64,000 nucleotides of DNA from Paenibacillus catalpae (lineage in GTDB: Bacteria; Bacillota; Bacilli; Paenibacillales; Paenibacillaceae). Position numbers and translations under genes: made by a program. The stretch spans positions 440,479 through 504,478 of the forward strand of contig NZ_FOMT01000002.1 in NCBI RefSeq assembly GCF_900112695.1, written 5' to 3'. Below are positions 43,726 through 52,764 of the stretch, one piece after another. Within the stretch, counting starts at the first letter, position 1; every line of letters starts with the position of its first letter. The notes below the pieces were generated by a model, which ran no database searches, had not been told where the DNA came from, and saw only the letters and a program-made list of their open reading frames with translations.

Positions 43726-45489
43726 CTACTTCAAATTGATTTTTTTGATTTTCTCCATATCGATCTTTGGTTCGCGCGTAATGGTGAGTAAGCCGTTAAC
43801 TTCCTGCTGAACGTCGGTCAGCTGCGTATAGCAGTAGCCGCTGACGTAATCCAGGTTCTTGATCGCTTGGGTGATGCCTTCATATCGGGCCAGGAAATCT
43901 TCTTCGTTCTTCACCTGGTTGCCGTAGCCCCATCCAGACTCGCTCGTAAAGGCGATACCACCGTATTCACTGATGATAACAGGCTGCCCTTGGTAGCTGT
44001 ACCCGTTAGCGAACGGGTAACGGTATTTATCATGGGCGAAGTCATTGCTGAGCAGCGCGTCCTTATCTTTATAACGCGCTTCGAGCACGGAACCAAGCTC
44101 CTCATAATCATGCAGCGTAATGATATCCGAGATGGTGTGCTCCCAGCCGTCATTAACAACAACAGGTCTCATCTGGTCATACGACTTGGTCAAATGATAG
44201 ATCGACTCCGTGAACTGCTGCTGCTTCCGGTCCGTGAATATTTGTCCGACGCCCCATGATTCATTAAAAGGTACCCAAGTCACAATACTTGGATGGTTGT
44301 AATGCTGGCGGACAACTTCCATCCATTCTTTGGTGAACCGTTCTACCGCATCGTCCCCAAACTCGTAAGTGGCAGCGATCTCCGACCAGACGAGCAGGCC
44401 CTTGCGGTCAGCCCAGTACAGGTATCTCGGATCCTCAAGCTTCTGATGCTTGCGCACGCCGTTGAAGCCAAGCGCCAGCGTTTTCTCGATATCTTCAATA
44501 ATCGCTTCCTCAGAAGGCGGCGTCAGATGAGTATCTTCCCAGTAGCCTTGATCAAGCAGAAGGCGCTGATAAAGCGGCTGCTTGTTCAGTAAGATGCGGT
44601 CGCCTTTAATTTGGATGCGGCGCATGCCGAAGTAACTGTACACGCTGTCGACCGGCTGGCCGTCTTTCTTCAGAATAACCTCTACGTCGTACAAATTCGG
44701 ATGATTCGGGTGCCAAGAATGAATCTTCCATTCGTTAACGTCGTTCATGACGCTCATTTCCACCTTCAGGAACGTGCGGTCTACATTCGTTTCAGAAGAG
44801 CGGATGAGCTTCCCGTCATATCGAATAATCGTTTGCAGGGTAAGGTTGTCGAAGGAGCGGACGGTGCTGCCCAGCTCGTATTCGAACGTTACCGATGCTT
44901 CCTCAAGCTTAGGCGTAATCTTAGCTCTGTTTACATGGTATACATCAACGTATTCGAGCCAAACAGACTGCCAGATGCCCGTTGTTTGTACATACCAGCA
45001 CCCGTAGTTCTTGTCCGTCCAGCGCTGCTTGCCGCGCGGCTGCATCGTGCTGTTGCCGTCTTCGACCCGGACTATGATGCGGTTGTCTCCGCCAAGCTGT
45101 ACAGCATCTGTAATATCCAACGAGAACGCGGCATATCCGCCTTCATGCGAACCGATATATACGCCGTTTACCCATACCTTAGCCAAATAATCGACAGCTT
45201 GGAAATGGAGGATTACGCGCTTGTCTCCGATTTCCTTCGGAATGGCTACATTCCGTTCGTACCATACGCATGGATGGAATTTCTCCTCGCCGATGCCGCT
45301 TGCTTTTGTTTCATAGGTGAACGGAACCTGAATCTTCCGGTCTGCATCCAACTTGCTGTACCACTTGCTGCGCTCTCCTTCAAACGAATCGTCGAAGCGG
45401 AAGCTCCATTCACCATTTAATAATTGCCATTCGTCGCGTACCCATTGCGGCCGTGGATAATCCTTCACATACTTGTGCGTGCTTGTCAT
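43726..45489 (-). CDS. Glycoside hydrolase family 2 enzyme (beta-galactosidase/glucuronidase-like)
   Basis: About 587 residues with no signal peptide. The N-terminal sugar-binding jelly roll includes WYERNVAIPKEIGDKRVILHF and VWVNGVYIGSHEGGYAAF. An Ig-like middle domain follows, then the TIM barrel with FNGVRKHQKLEDPRYLYWAD. VPFNESWGVGQ supplies the acid/base Glu and VIISEYGGIAF the nucleophile Glu. ATG 45489 is chosen because AAGAAGG is next to it and GGAGAG slightly further up; an in-frame ATG at 45558 adds 23 residues without a site. The cytoplasmic substrate (beta-galactoside, glucuronide or arabinoside) is not clear. Confidence 0.9.
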   Translation of the reverse strand: MTSTHKYVKDYPRPQWVRDEWQLLNGEWSFRFDDSFEGERSKWYSKLDADRKIQVPFTYETKASGIGEEKFHPCVWYERNVAIPKEIGDKRVILHFQAVDYLAKVWVNGVYIGSHEGGYAAFSLDITDAVQLGGDNRIIVRVEDGNSTMQPRGKQRWTDKNYGCWYVQTTGIWQSVWLEYVDVYHVNRAKITPKLEEASVTFEYELGSTVRSFDNLTLQTIIRYDGKLIRSSETNVDRTFLKVEMSVMNDVNEWKIHSWHPNHPNLYDVEVILKKDGQPVDSVYSYFGMRRIQIKGDRILLNKQPLYQRLLLDQGYWEDTHLTPPSEEAIIEDIEKTLALGFNGVRKHQKLEDPRYLYWADRKGLLVWSEIAATYEFGDDAVERFTKEWMEVVRQHYNHPSIVTWVPFNESWGVGQIFTDRKQQQFTESIYHLTKSYDQMRPVVVNDGWEHTISDIITLHDYEELGSVLEARYKDKDALLSNDFAHDKYRYPFANGYSYQGQPVIISEYGGIAFTSESGWGYGNQVKNEEDFLARYEGITQAIKNLDYVSGYCYTQLTDVQQEVNGLLTITREPKIDMEKIKKINLK

Positions 45490-45558
45490 CCTTCTTTCTC
45501 TCCCTTTAGTTAACAATTTGGTTGATATAATAAATAACTTCTTAATGAATTTATTCAT

Positions 45559-45587
45559 ATTATGCTAAATTAATAGCATTACGTCAA
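45559..45587 (-). promoter_or_regulatory. Promoter of the GH2 gene
   Basis: Reading the minus strand, TTGACG (45582-45587), a 17-base spacer and CATAAT (45559-45564). It is about 70 bases before the GH2 start. A perfect palindrome lies between the hexamers. Confidence 0.65.
45562..45579. promoter_or_regulatory. Candidate operator inside GH2 promoter
   Basis: ATGCTA-AATTAA-TAGCAT is a perfect inverted repeat lying between the -35 and -10. Such a place suits a repressor, and no regulator gene adjoins. Confidence 0.5.
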
Positions 45588-45680
45588 CTAAAATGTTGTT
45601 TTATTAACTAACAAGTTAATTAATTATGTAATTAGCTTATTGGTGGTAGAATGAGGAAAACGAATAGAGGTGAAGGGATT

Positions 45681-46253
45681 ATGGAGAAACCCTTGTTAAT
45701 CATAATCAATGGATTTCCCGGTGCGGGCAAGACGACTTTGGCCAAGCGGCTTTCAAAAGATTTGCGGCTGCCCTTATTGTCCCGGGACGGTATCTATGAG
45801 ACCCTTTTTGACGCTTTAGATTGTAAGACCAACGGCTCTCCTCCCTTGCTGGCTCCGGCAGCATTTACGTTTTTATATTCTTTTGCCGGCACTTTGCTGG
45901 CGGCAGGCCAATCCTTAATAATCGAAGGATTCTTCGGACGGCCGGAATTAAGAACTGCGGAGTTTCTTGAATTGAAGCAGGTTTATGATTTTGAACCGTT
46001 TCAAGTGATGTGCAGAGCTGATGGAGAGGTGCTGCTGGAACGTTACTTCGCGCGCATGGGATCAGCAGAACGGCATATTGGCCATCAAGATCTGGAATGG
46101 ATTGAACAGGAAGGCAATAAAGAGAGGCTTTTGCATGAGAAGCTTGAGCCTTTGTCGATTGGCGGAACGGTTATCGAGATGACTACAACAAGCGATACGG
46201 GTTATGCGGATTTGCTCAAGCGACTGAGATCGGCACTTGAGAGAAGTAAATAG
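45681..46253 (+). CDS. P-loop kinase-like protein (zeta-toxin/adenylylsulfate-kinase fold)
   Basis: About 190 residues. Walker A is INGFPGAGKTTLAKRL, followed by LLSRDGIYETLFDAL (Asp-Arg region for substrate), SLIIEGFFGRPELR and FQVMCRADGEVLLERYFAR. This is the AAA_33 / gluconate-kinase-like group seen in Bacillales as predicted kinases. ATG 45681 with GAGGTGA upstream is preferred over 45651. No antitoxin gene adjoins, so a toxin role is unlikely. Substrate unknown. Confidence 0.8.
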   Translation: MEKPLLIIINGFPGAGKTTLAKRLSKDLRLPLLSRDGIYETLFDALDCKTNGSPPLLAPAAFTFLYSFAGTLLAAGQSLIIEGFFGRPELRTAEFLELKQVYDFEPFQVMCRADGEVLLERYFARMGSAERHIGHQDLEWIEQEGNKERLLHEKLEPLSIGGTVIEMTTTSDTGYADLLKRLRSALERSK

Positions 46254-46345
46254 CAGGATTCGATGAGTGAAGAGCAGGATCGATACTGCCTCTCCTTAAG
46301 CTCAGTAAATATACTAGAGAATAGATTCATTTAGGGGGAGAGCGC

Positions 46346-47209
46346 GTGACAAAAGATAATCGAATTCCAAGGCTTGATGTGCAGATGTCATGGTGGGGAA
46401 TGTCTGGATTGGCTGCAGCCGCGGGACACAGTACCGAGGAACAGGTGGAGATGATAGCGGAAGCGGGCTTTGACGGCATCAACGGATTTATCCCGGCTCC
46501 ACAGGAAGAAGAGAAATGGAGACGGCTCCTCGAGCGTTACGACTTATCTTTTAGCGTTAATGCGTACCCGAAAACCGCTGAAGACATGGAGAGTTTCCTG
46601 ATCAAAGCGAAAGCATATGGCGGCATCCAACATATCAATGTTCAAGTACTGACGCCATTCTTGATAGACGAGCCGGCTGTTCAGTTGCTCAGCACGATTG
46701 ATGCGTTATCGGGGCAGGCCGGAATCCAGACCTATATCGAGACGCACCGCGGCACGATAACTCAGGATTTATTGCGTACGATTCAATATATCAAGGCACT
46801 GGATTCTTTGCGTTTGACGATCGATCTGTCGCATTATGTGGTGGCTGGCGAGATGCATATGATATCGGAGGAAGCGGAGCAGCTGATCCAGACGGTTCTG
46901 ACCCGCAGTTCGGCGTTCCATGCCAGGGTGTCGAACGGAGAGCAGGTGCAGGTTGACGTAGGAAAAGATGGACAGCACCCGATGATGACGCACTTCGAAC
47001 GCTGGTGGAGCGATGGCATGAGGAATTGGCGATCGGAAGCGGGAGAGGGAGCTGTTCTTCCGTTTGTTGTGGAGCTTGGCCCGCCGTCCTATGCGATTAC
47101 GACAGATGAATACGCGGGACGCACCAATGAAATTAGCAACCGCTGGGAGCAGTCGTTGTTCTTTATGAGAACGGCCAGAAGGCTTTGGTCGGAGGTCGGA
47201 AACGATTAA
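46346..47209 (+). CDS. Sugar phosphate isomerase/epimerase-like TIM barrel
   Basis: A 287-residue protein of the xylose-isomerase-like TIM barrel superfamily (AP endonuclease family 2). IAEAGFDGINGFIPAPQEE is the first barrel strand-helix; YIETHRGTITQDLLRTIQYI has the metal-ligand Glu, and LTIDLSHYVVAGE the Asp and His. GTG start with GGGGGAGAG upstream. It is followed within 20 bases by a DUF2264 gene and is probably co-transcribed. The pair suggests breakdown or isomerisation of an unusual sugar, but the reaction is unknown. Confidence 0.8.
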   Translation: MTKDNRIPRLDVQMSWWGMSGLAAAAGHSTEEQVEMIAEAGFDGINGFIPAPQEEEKWRRLLERYDLSFSVNAYPKTAEDMESFLIKAKAYGGIQHINVQVLTPFLIDEPAVQLLSTIDALSGQAGIQTYIETHRGTITQDLLRTIQYIKALDSLRLTIDLSHYVVAGEMHMISEEAEQLIQTVLTRSSAFHARVSNGEQVQVDVGKDGQHPMMTHFERWWSDGMRNWRSEAGEGAVLPFVVELGPPSYAITTDEYAGRTNEISNRWEQSLFFMRTARRLWSEVGND

Positions 47210-47229
47210 CTTGTGTATAAAGGAGAGTT

Positions 47230-48366
47230 ATGGTGACGGACAGAAAGTATTGGATGGATACCTTGGTTCGCATTGCACATCCTGTACTAGATGCATTATC
47301 CGAACGGCGGCTTCGTACGGTTATGCCGGTCGAAGCGTTGAAGGAGGGCCGGAGCGACTACACGTATTTGGAAGCACTGGGGCGGACGCTAGCCGGAATT
47401 GCGCCGTGGCTCGAGACAGGGCCTCGTACAGGTGACGAAGGTGAGCTTCGAGACCATATGGCAGCTATGGTAAGACGGGCAATCGATGCGGCAACGGATC
47501 CGGCTTCGCCTGACTTCATGAATTTTGATAAGGGCGGACAGCCCTTGGTTGATGCAGCTTTTCTCGCAAATGCGGTTCTTCGCGCGCCAAATGAGCTATA
47601 TGAGCAGTTAGAGCCGAAGGTAAAGGAGAATTTGATATCTGCTTTGCTGGCAACGCGGGTTATTCGCCCCGCTTTCAGTAATTGGCTGCTATTTAGCGCC
47701 ATGATTGAAGCTGCATTATATCGGATAGGCGCACAATGGGACCGCATGCGTATCGATTATGCGCTGCGGCAGCATGAGCAATGGTACGCAGGTGACGGGG
47801 TCTATGGAGACGGCCCTGCCTTTCATTGGGACTATTACAACAGCTTTGTCATTCAACCTATGCTGGTTGAAGTGTTGGATGCCGTCCACGATCAATACGG
47901 GGATTGGTCAGACCTTCGAAGCAAGGTGCAGACAAGGGCCGTTCGTTATGCAGCCGTTCAGGAACGGTTGATTTCGCCGGAAGGGACATTTCCGCCAATC
48001 GGGAGATCGCTTGCTTATCGGTTTGGCGCGTTCCAGCATTTATCCTTGATGGCATTAAGGGAACAGCTCCCGGAGGAGCTTGAGCCTGCTCAAGTCCGCT
48101 GCGCGCTGACGGCGGTCATGAAGAGGCAGATCGAGATGCCGGGCACGTTCGACGACAACGGCTGGCTTCGGATCGGATTTGCCGGGAGTCAGCCGGAAAT
48201 CGGTGAAGAGTACATTTCTACGGGAAGCTTGTACTTGTGCACGACGGTATTTCTTGCTCTGGGACTGCCGCCTGAAGCCGATTTCTGGCAAGGGGAGGCC
48301 GATTGGAGCGCCAGGAAAATATGGTCCGGAGGCGAAGCGCCGAGGGATAAGGCGATTTCGGGCTAA
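47230..48366 (+). CDS. DUF2264 family protein, putative polysaccharide-active
   Basis: A 378-residue protein, probably an alpha/alpha toroid. YWMDTLVRIAHPVLDALSE opens the family, FNFDKGGQPLVDAAFL-like and NWLLFSAMIEAALY motifs follow, and GDGPAFHWDYYNSFVIQPML is the conserved core. DUF2264 proteins often sit in loci degrading plant or algal polysaccharides. ATG 47230 follows AAAGGAGAG. No signal peptide, so it acts in the cytoplasm. It is co-transcribed with the TIM-barrel gene. Confidence 0.82.
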   Translation: MVTDRKYWMDTLVRIAHPVLDALSERRLRTVMPVEALKEGRSDYTYLEALGRTLAGIAPWLETGPRTGDEGELRDHMAAMVRRAIDAATDPASPDFMNFDKGGQPLVDAAFLANAVLRAPNELYEQLEPKVKENLISALLATRVIRPAFSNWLLFSAMIEAALYRIGAQWDRMRIDYALRQHEQWYAGDGVYGDGPAFHWDYYNSFVIQPMLVEVLDAVHDQYGDWSDLRSKVQTRAVRYAAVQERLISPEGTFPPIGRSLAYRFGAFQHLSLMALREQLPEELEPAQVRCALTAVMKRQIEMPGTFDDNGWLRIGFAGSQPEIGEEYISTGSLYLCTTVFLALGLPPEADFWQGEADWSARKIWSGGEAPRDKAISG

Positions 48367-48458
48367 TGCGTTACGTGCTGGTTGCCCTCTATATCCTTAT
48401 TGTACAGGTCCATTTTCTTCATGAGATCTGTTACAATAACGACTAAAGAGGTGAGATC

Positions 48459-48905
48459 ATGCTGGATTCAATCGATAATCTTATATTGCTCAGGCTGTCT
48501 CAGAACAGCCGGATTTCATATACCGACCTGGCCAAGGAAGTGGGCTTGTCGGGGGTTGCGGTGAAAGAACGGATTGACAGGCTTGTGAATCAGGGAATCA
48601 TCGAGCAGTTCTCGATTGTCATCAATGCCGAGAAGCTGGGGAAAAAAATATCCGCTTACTTGGAGCTTGAGGTAGAGCCGGCGCATCTGGATGAAATTCT
48701 GGAATTGCTTAAGGCGAATGAACGCGTGGTGGTTCTCTACGAAATGACCGGACCTTGCCTTCTGCACGTTCATTATCTGGTGGAGGATATGGACGAGGTG
48801 GATCGTTTCATGCACGAATCCATCTACTCGTTAAAAGGGATATTGCGCGTCGAGAATCAGATTCTGCTTAAGCGTCACAAAAATCAGGATGGCTTAAATA
48901 TTTAG
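48459..48905 (+). CDS. Lrp/AsnC-family transcriptional regulator
   Basis: A 148-residue protein. The HTH is SYTDLAKEVGLSGVAVKERI with DRLVNQGIIEQFSIVIN; the RAM ligand domain follows (EILELLKANERVVVLYEMTG). Lrp-type regulators sense amino acids or related effectors and form octamers. It stands alone with AGAGGTG before the ATG. It is convergent with the formamidase gene, and a shared terminator lies between. It may sense an amino acid, but the targets are unclear. Confidence 0.88.
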   Translation: MLDSIDNLILLRLSQNSRISYTDLAKEVGLSGVAVKERIDRLVNQGIIEQFSIVINAEKLGKKISAYLELEVEPAHLDEILELLKANERVVVLYEMTGPCLLHVHYLVEDMDEVDRFMHESIYSLKGILRVENQILLKRHKNQDGLNI

Positions 48906-48910
48906 AAAGA

Positions 48911-48950
48911 GAACCGCCGGGAACTAGAAGCCCGGCGGTTCCTTTTTTTA
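48911..48950. terminator. Terminator after lrp-like gene
   Basis: An 11-bp GC-rich stem (48911-48921 with 48931-48941), 9-base loop, then C and seven T on the plus strand. The minus strand has only TCTCTTTC. Confidence 0.85.
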
Positions 48951-48961
48951 TAAGGGAATAA

Positions 48962-50503
48962 TTAGTTCGTTTTCGACAATACGGATTTGTAGAAGCTTGC
49001 AAAATAGTCGCTGACTACGGCTTTCTCATCCAATAGAAGCACAGGTGCGATCAGCTTCATTTTTTCTCCGTTGTAAGTTGCAGTGGCATCTCCAATCTTC
49101 ATGACAAGCTTGTTGCCGTTGTAGCTAATGGTGATGGCTTGCTTCGCGTTATTCCAGCCGATCTTTGCTCCAAAACTTTCAAAGCTGCTACGCAGTCCTA
49201 CGGTCTGTTGCTCTGCCTCGCCGAATTGCCCTTTGCCGATTACCGCATGAACACCCCAATTGCCGTCAACCACTTGCGTAATGCCGAAATCCGTGGAGAC
49301 CGACATGAGGGAGTAGGCTTCGTCCTCGGTCAGATCCATGCCTTTCATCAGAAAATCCTTCGTTTTATGCGCAGCATCCTTCATCGCTTTATCGATAGAA
49401 GAATTGTTGTAGATGTCCTTCTGCGCATTATCCCCAAGCTCTGCCAAGTGGTTGGCGTAGCTGAAGCCGTGCACGACCCATTCATTCTCATTCTCAAGCA
49501 GCGGGTAATTGAGGTCGCTCAGCTTTTTGTCTAGATCCGCTTTCTTATGAAGAATGACTTGAATATCGCCGGTCACTGATGTCTCGATTGCCGTTCCGTT
49601 GATCTCCGAATCCCCTTGGCCAGCATGTGGGTCACCTACCGACAGCAGCGCGCCTGGTACGGAAACCGGATAGTACATGGATGCGCCTTCGGTTACGCGC
49701 CAATCATCCACATTGCCGCCGAAGTAGGAAGGCGGGACGGAGTCAACAATATCCGCTTCTTTCGGAGCGACGCCCATCGTGCCAAAATGCAGCCTTACCG
49801 GTACCTTCACGCCTTTCAGTACACTATAATTCTCCTCAACCGTATCGTGATCTACAATGACGCCGGGATAATCGATTGTCGGATGTACTTTGCCGTCCGG
49901 ATCGGTTTGCGGTGTCCACCTGAAGCTGTAAAGCGCGGTGGCATAATCTGTGACGCCGTCAGATTCCATCTCATAGATCGTGACAACCTCGCGCTTCTTT
50001 GGTTCTTCTGCCATATCTCCGTATAAGTAACCCCAGTTGGCGGCTGCGTTGACGCCATAGGTTTTGCCTTCATGCTTTTCGTTGCCGTTAGGCCGGAGCT
50101 TCATGTCTAATATTTTCACTTCCAGAACATCGCCCGGTTCTGCTCCATCGACAGCGATAGGTCCTGTCATAATATGTACGCCGGGTCCGCGCAGATCTTC
50201 GTTCTTCTCTACACTATCCCAGTGAAAAATATCCTCCACGCCGGCATCGCCTTCTATCATTCTCTCGTAATCATCACCGGAATGATGGGTAATCGCTTCG
50301 ACAGTTACGATGTCGCCGGAATTGACCGTAAGCACCGGATCGCCTTTGCCGATATTCCCCCAACGGACATTGTCCGCATTGGCGGCAAGATAATGTGTTT
50401 TTGGCAGTGATTTCGTGTTAGCATTCGCTACATAAAGCGGCGAACCAAGTGTTGTTAAAGCAGATAAAGCCATAATAACCTTCCATGACATCCTTTTCCC
50501 CAT
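48962..50503 (-). CDS. Secreted acetamidase/formamidase with CuAO-N-like C-terminal domain
   Basis: About 513 residues. A Sec signal peptide (about 1-28) is followed by an FmdA/AmdA formamidase domain: HYLAANADNVRWGNIG, GPIAVDGAEPGDVLEVKIL, SVPPSYFGGNVDDWRV, VGDPHAGQGDSEINGTAIE. The last 75 residues resemble the copper amine oxidase N-terminal-like domain (LRSSFESFGAKIGWNNAKQ), a surface stalk common in Paenibacillus. Formamidases are normally cytosolic, about 400 residues long, and release ammonia from formamide or acetamide. Start at ATG 50503, with AGGAG eight bases upstream. A perfect GlnR/TnrA box lies 27 bases before the start. Confidence 0.87.
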   Translation of the reverse strand: MGKRMSWKVIMALSALTTLGSPLYVANANTKSLPKTHYLAANADNVRWGNIGKGDPVLTVNSGDIVTVEAITHHSGDDYERMIEGDAGVEDIFHWDSVEKNEDLRGPGVHIMTGPIAVDGAEPGDVLEVKILDMKLRPNGNEKHEGKTYGVNAAANWGYLYGDMAEEPKKREVVTIYEMESDGVTDYATALYSFRWTPQTDPDGKVHPTIDYPGVIVDHDTVEENYSVLKGVKVPVRLHFGTMGVAPKEADIVDSVPPSYFGGNVDDWRVTEGASMYYPVSVPGALLSVGDPHAGQGDSEINGTAIETSVTGDIQVILHKKADLDKKLSDLNYPLLENENEWVVHGFSYANHLAELGDNAQKDIYNNSSIDKAMKDAAHKTKDFLMKGMDLTEDEAYSLMSVSTDFGITQVVDGNWGVHAVIGKGQFGEAEQQTVGLRSSFESFGAKIGWNNAKQAITISYNGNKLVMKIGDATATYNGEKMKLIAPVLLLDEKAVVSDYFASFYKSVLSKTN

Positions 50504-50530
50504 AATCAAGTCTCCTTTTTTATTAATACG

Positions 50531-50547
50531 TGTAAGTTTTCCTAACA
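50531..50547. promoter_or_regulatory. GlnR/TnrA box upstream of formamidase
   Basis: TGTAA-GTTTTCC-TAACA matches TGTNA-N7-TNACA exactly, 27 bases before the formamidase start. The rest of 50504-50837 holds AT-rich sequence and the 25-base repeat at 50703-50727, but no gene. Confidence 0.65.
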
Positions 50548-50702
50548 TGTTAGTGAGACTGAGTATAGCAGAAGGTATTGGAATTAACAATATAAAGTTT
50601 TATGCGTATATGAATTAAATATATTAAGAATCTGCGCCCATATGGTTTATATATTTAATTCATACTTGAAGCGGGATATAGACTCGACTGCTGCCGGCTT
50701 GC

Positions 50703-50727
50703 AAATATAGCACAATAGGTCAATTCA
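50703..50727 (+). repeat. 25-base repeat, copy 1
   Basis: An exact copy of the 25 bases at 62570-62594 (AAATATAGCACAATAGGTCA followed by ATTCA). It lies upstream of the GH43 gene at 50838; copy 2 is upstream of another GH43 gene. Confidence 0.75.
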
Positions 50728-50837
50728 AAGCATAAAAAGTGATTATCAAGCTGTCCTGTTATATCCTAATATGTAGGGGTTAAGGTTAGTTGTACCGGTT
50801 AATAGGAACTGGAGAGATTACGAGGAGGATTGACCAA

Positions 50838-51764
50838 ATGTCATTGGATTATGAAGCGTATCTTTTTGTGCATTTTACCGGCGAGCATGAGGATGGCGAG
50901 CAGGTTTATTTCTCTGTAAGCAAGGACGGACTTCACTGGAATGACCTGAATCCAGGCAAGCCTGTTTTACAATCCGGCATTGGCGAAAAGGGAGTACGCG
51001 ATCCTTTTATTATCCGTTCTCCATTGGACAACAAATTTTACATCATTGCGACGGATTTGCGCATTGCAAATGATAAGGGTTGGGATGCGGCTCAGCATCG
51101 CGGCAGCCGCTCGATTATCGTCTGGGAGTCTTCGGATCTTGTGAATTGGTCGAAGGAGAGAAGCGTGGAGATTGATCTTCCCGATGCAGGCTGCGTCTGG
51201 GCGCCGGAGACGATCTTTGACGAGGAAGCGGGAGAGCATCTCATGTTCTGGGCATCCATGGTGAAAGCAGGAGAGAGCGATCCTAAGCAGATTATTTACA
51301 GCTCCAGAACAACGGATTTTATCAGCTTCACGAAGCCCGAGAAATATATCGAACGCGGCAATCATGTGATTGATACGACCATTATCAGGGAAGGGAATAC
51401 GTATTACCGGTACTCGAAGGACGAAACAACGAAGTGCATTACGGTTGAGCGCAGCAATTCGTTATCCCGTTCGTCCTTCCAAGAGCTGCATTTTCCTGTA
51501 TTGGACAAGCTGTTTGGAGTAGAAGGGCCGGAGGTATTCAAATTCAATGACCGTAACGAATGGTGCCTGATGGTTGATCAATATGCCACAGGCAAGGGGT
51601 ATCTGCCGCTTATTACCGAAGACTTGTCCAGCGGACAGTTCCGTGTGCTGAATCCGGAAGAGTATAACCTCGGGGCAACAAAGAAGAGACACGGATCTTT
51701 CCTGAATCTGACCGGAACGGAATATAAGGCCTTATTGGAAGCCTGGGGGACAAAGGGGAAATAA
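50838..51764 (+). CDS. GH43 glycosidase (cytoplasmic)
   Basis: About 308 residues of a five-bladed beta-propeller glycosidase. VRDPFIIRSP gives the conserved Asp base, GCVWAPETIFDEE the modulating region and GVEGPEVFKF the acid Glu. GH43 enzymes are arabinofuranosidases, xylosidases or arabinanases. Start at ATG 50838 after AGGAGG. No signal peptide, so it acts on imported oligosaccharides. Exact specificity unknown; the locus suggests an arabinoside. Confidence 0.87.
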   Translation: MSLDYEAYLFVHFTGEHEDGEQVYFSVSKDGLHWNDLNPGKPVLQSGIGEKGVRDPFIIRSPLDNKFYIIATDLRIANDKGWDAAQHRGSRSIIVWESSDLVNWSKERSVEIDLPDAGCVWAPETIFDEEAGEHLMFWASMVKAGESDPKQIIYSSRTTDFISFTKPEKYIERGNHVIDTTIIREGNTYYRYSKDETTKCITVERSNSLSRSSFQELHFPVLDKLFGVEGPEVFKFNDRNEWCLMVDQYATGKGYLPLITEDLSSGQFRVLNPEEYNLGATKKRHGSFLNLTGTEYKALLEAWGTKGK

Positions 51765-51767
51765 GAC

Positions 51768-51805
51768 AAAAAGCTTAGCGTGGAGCAATCCATGCTAAGC
51801 TTTTT
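51768..51805. terminator. Terminator after GH43 gene
   Basis: A 16-bp stem (51768-51783 with 51790-51805, one wobble) with a six-base loop, A tract before and T tract at the end. It lies between convergent GH43 and deoR genes. Confidence 0.85.
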
Positions 51806-51817
51806 TCGTTCACCCAG

Positions 51818-52576
51818 TTATCCGGCTGCAACAATCACCTTTATGTCGTATTCGGTGCATATTTTTCCAAAGGGGACGGGCAGCTCGGCATCGGTGATCA
51901 GTACGTCGATGTCGTCAAACGGGCATACCCGGTGAAAAAGCGTTTTCTCGAATTTGGAGGAATCGGCCAGAAGTATAACCTGATTTGCCCGCTTGATCAT
52001 TTCCCGTTTCAGGTAAGCTTCTTCCACAGTAGGGGCAAACAAGCCTTCGGCTGTAATGCCGCATGTACCGAGGAAAAGCTTGTCTACCCGGATGTCGCTG
52101 AGCATCTCGATCGTGCGTGGTCCAAAGGCATAACGATGCCAGGCATGAAGCTCACCGCCAAGCATATGGGTTCTTGTCTGCGGCTTGTCGCACAGGATGG
52201 CAGCGATATCGATCGAATTGGTGACAACAACGTTATCCTGAGAGGGCATAAATTCGGCGATATATTGCGTTGTTGTTCCCGTATCCAGCATCAAATAGTC
52301 ACCGCTCTGAATAAGTGACGTTGCAGCCAGGGCGATGGAGCGCTTGCTGCCTGCATCGGTGAGCCGCTCTTTGTAGCTGCTAATTTGCTTGGTCATCGAA
52401 GGCAAAATAGCGCCGCCGCGTACGCGGACGATTAGGCCGTCCGATTCCATCCGGACAAGATCCCGCCTTGCTGTATCATAAGAGACCTCGTATTTCGTAC
52501 AAATGTCTTCCATGCTTATATTGTGATTCCGTTTCAAATAATCGACGATCGATTGTATCCGTTCCTCTTGCGTCAT
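51818..52576 (-). CDS. DeoR-family sugar regulator
   Basis: A 252-residue repressor. The HTH reads ISMEDICTKYEVSYDTARRDL, then DGLIVRVRGGAI. The sugar-phosphate sensor has YLMLDTGTTTQYIAEF, VVVTNSIDIAAILCD and FLGTCGITAEGLFAP. The family senses phosphosugars and usually represses nearby metabolic genes. It stands between GH43 and the divergent IolW-like dehydrogenase, which are candidate targets. Confidence 0.9.
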   Translation of the reverse strand: MTQEERIQSIVDYLKRNHNISMEDICTKYEVSYDTARRDLVRMESDGLIVRVRGGAILPSMTKQISSYKERLTDAGSKRSIALAATSLIQSGDYLMLDTGTTTQYIAEFMPSQDNVVVTNSIDIAAILCDKPQTRTHMLGGELHAWHRYAFGPRTIEMLSDIRVDKLFLGTCGITAEGLFAPTVEEAYLKREMIKRANQVILLADSSKFEKTLFHRVCPFDDIDVLITDAELPVPFGKICTEYDIKVIVAAG

Positions 52577-52764
52577 TCTATGCCCACCTTATTCATACAT
52601 TCTTCTTTCATTATAAGCATCCGGGGAATTTGGACACAAGGAAAATATGATTTTTAGTAAGTGTTTTGCTTAAAATAATAAGTATATTAATTACATTCTG
52701 TTGAATATATGCACATCTTCACTTATACTGATTAAAGAAAATGGCGGTAAAGGAGTGCTCGGAA

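Noticed and set aside
44611..45420. 269-codon plus-strand frame opposite the GH2 gene
   Set aside because: GH2 catalytic motifs lie on the minus strand; the antisense frame has no ribosome site or recognisable domain.
45681..46253. Zeta toxin of a toxin-antitoxin pair
   Set aside because: Walker A motif fits, but no epsilon-type or other antitoxin gene is next to it; more likely a small-molecule kinase.
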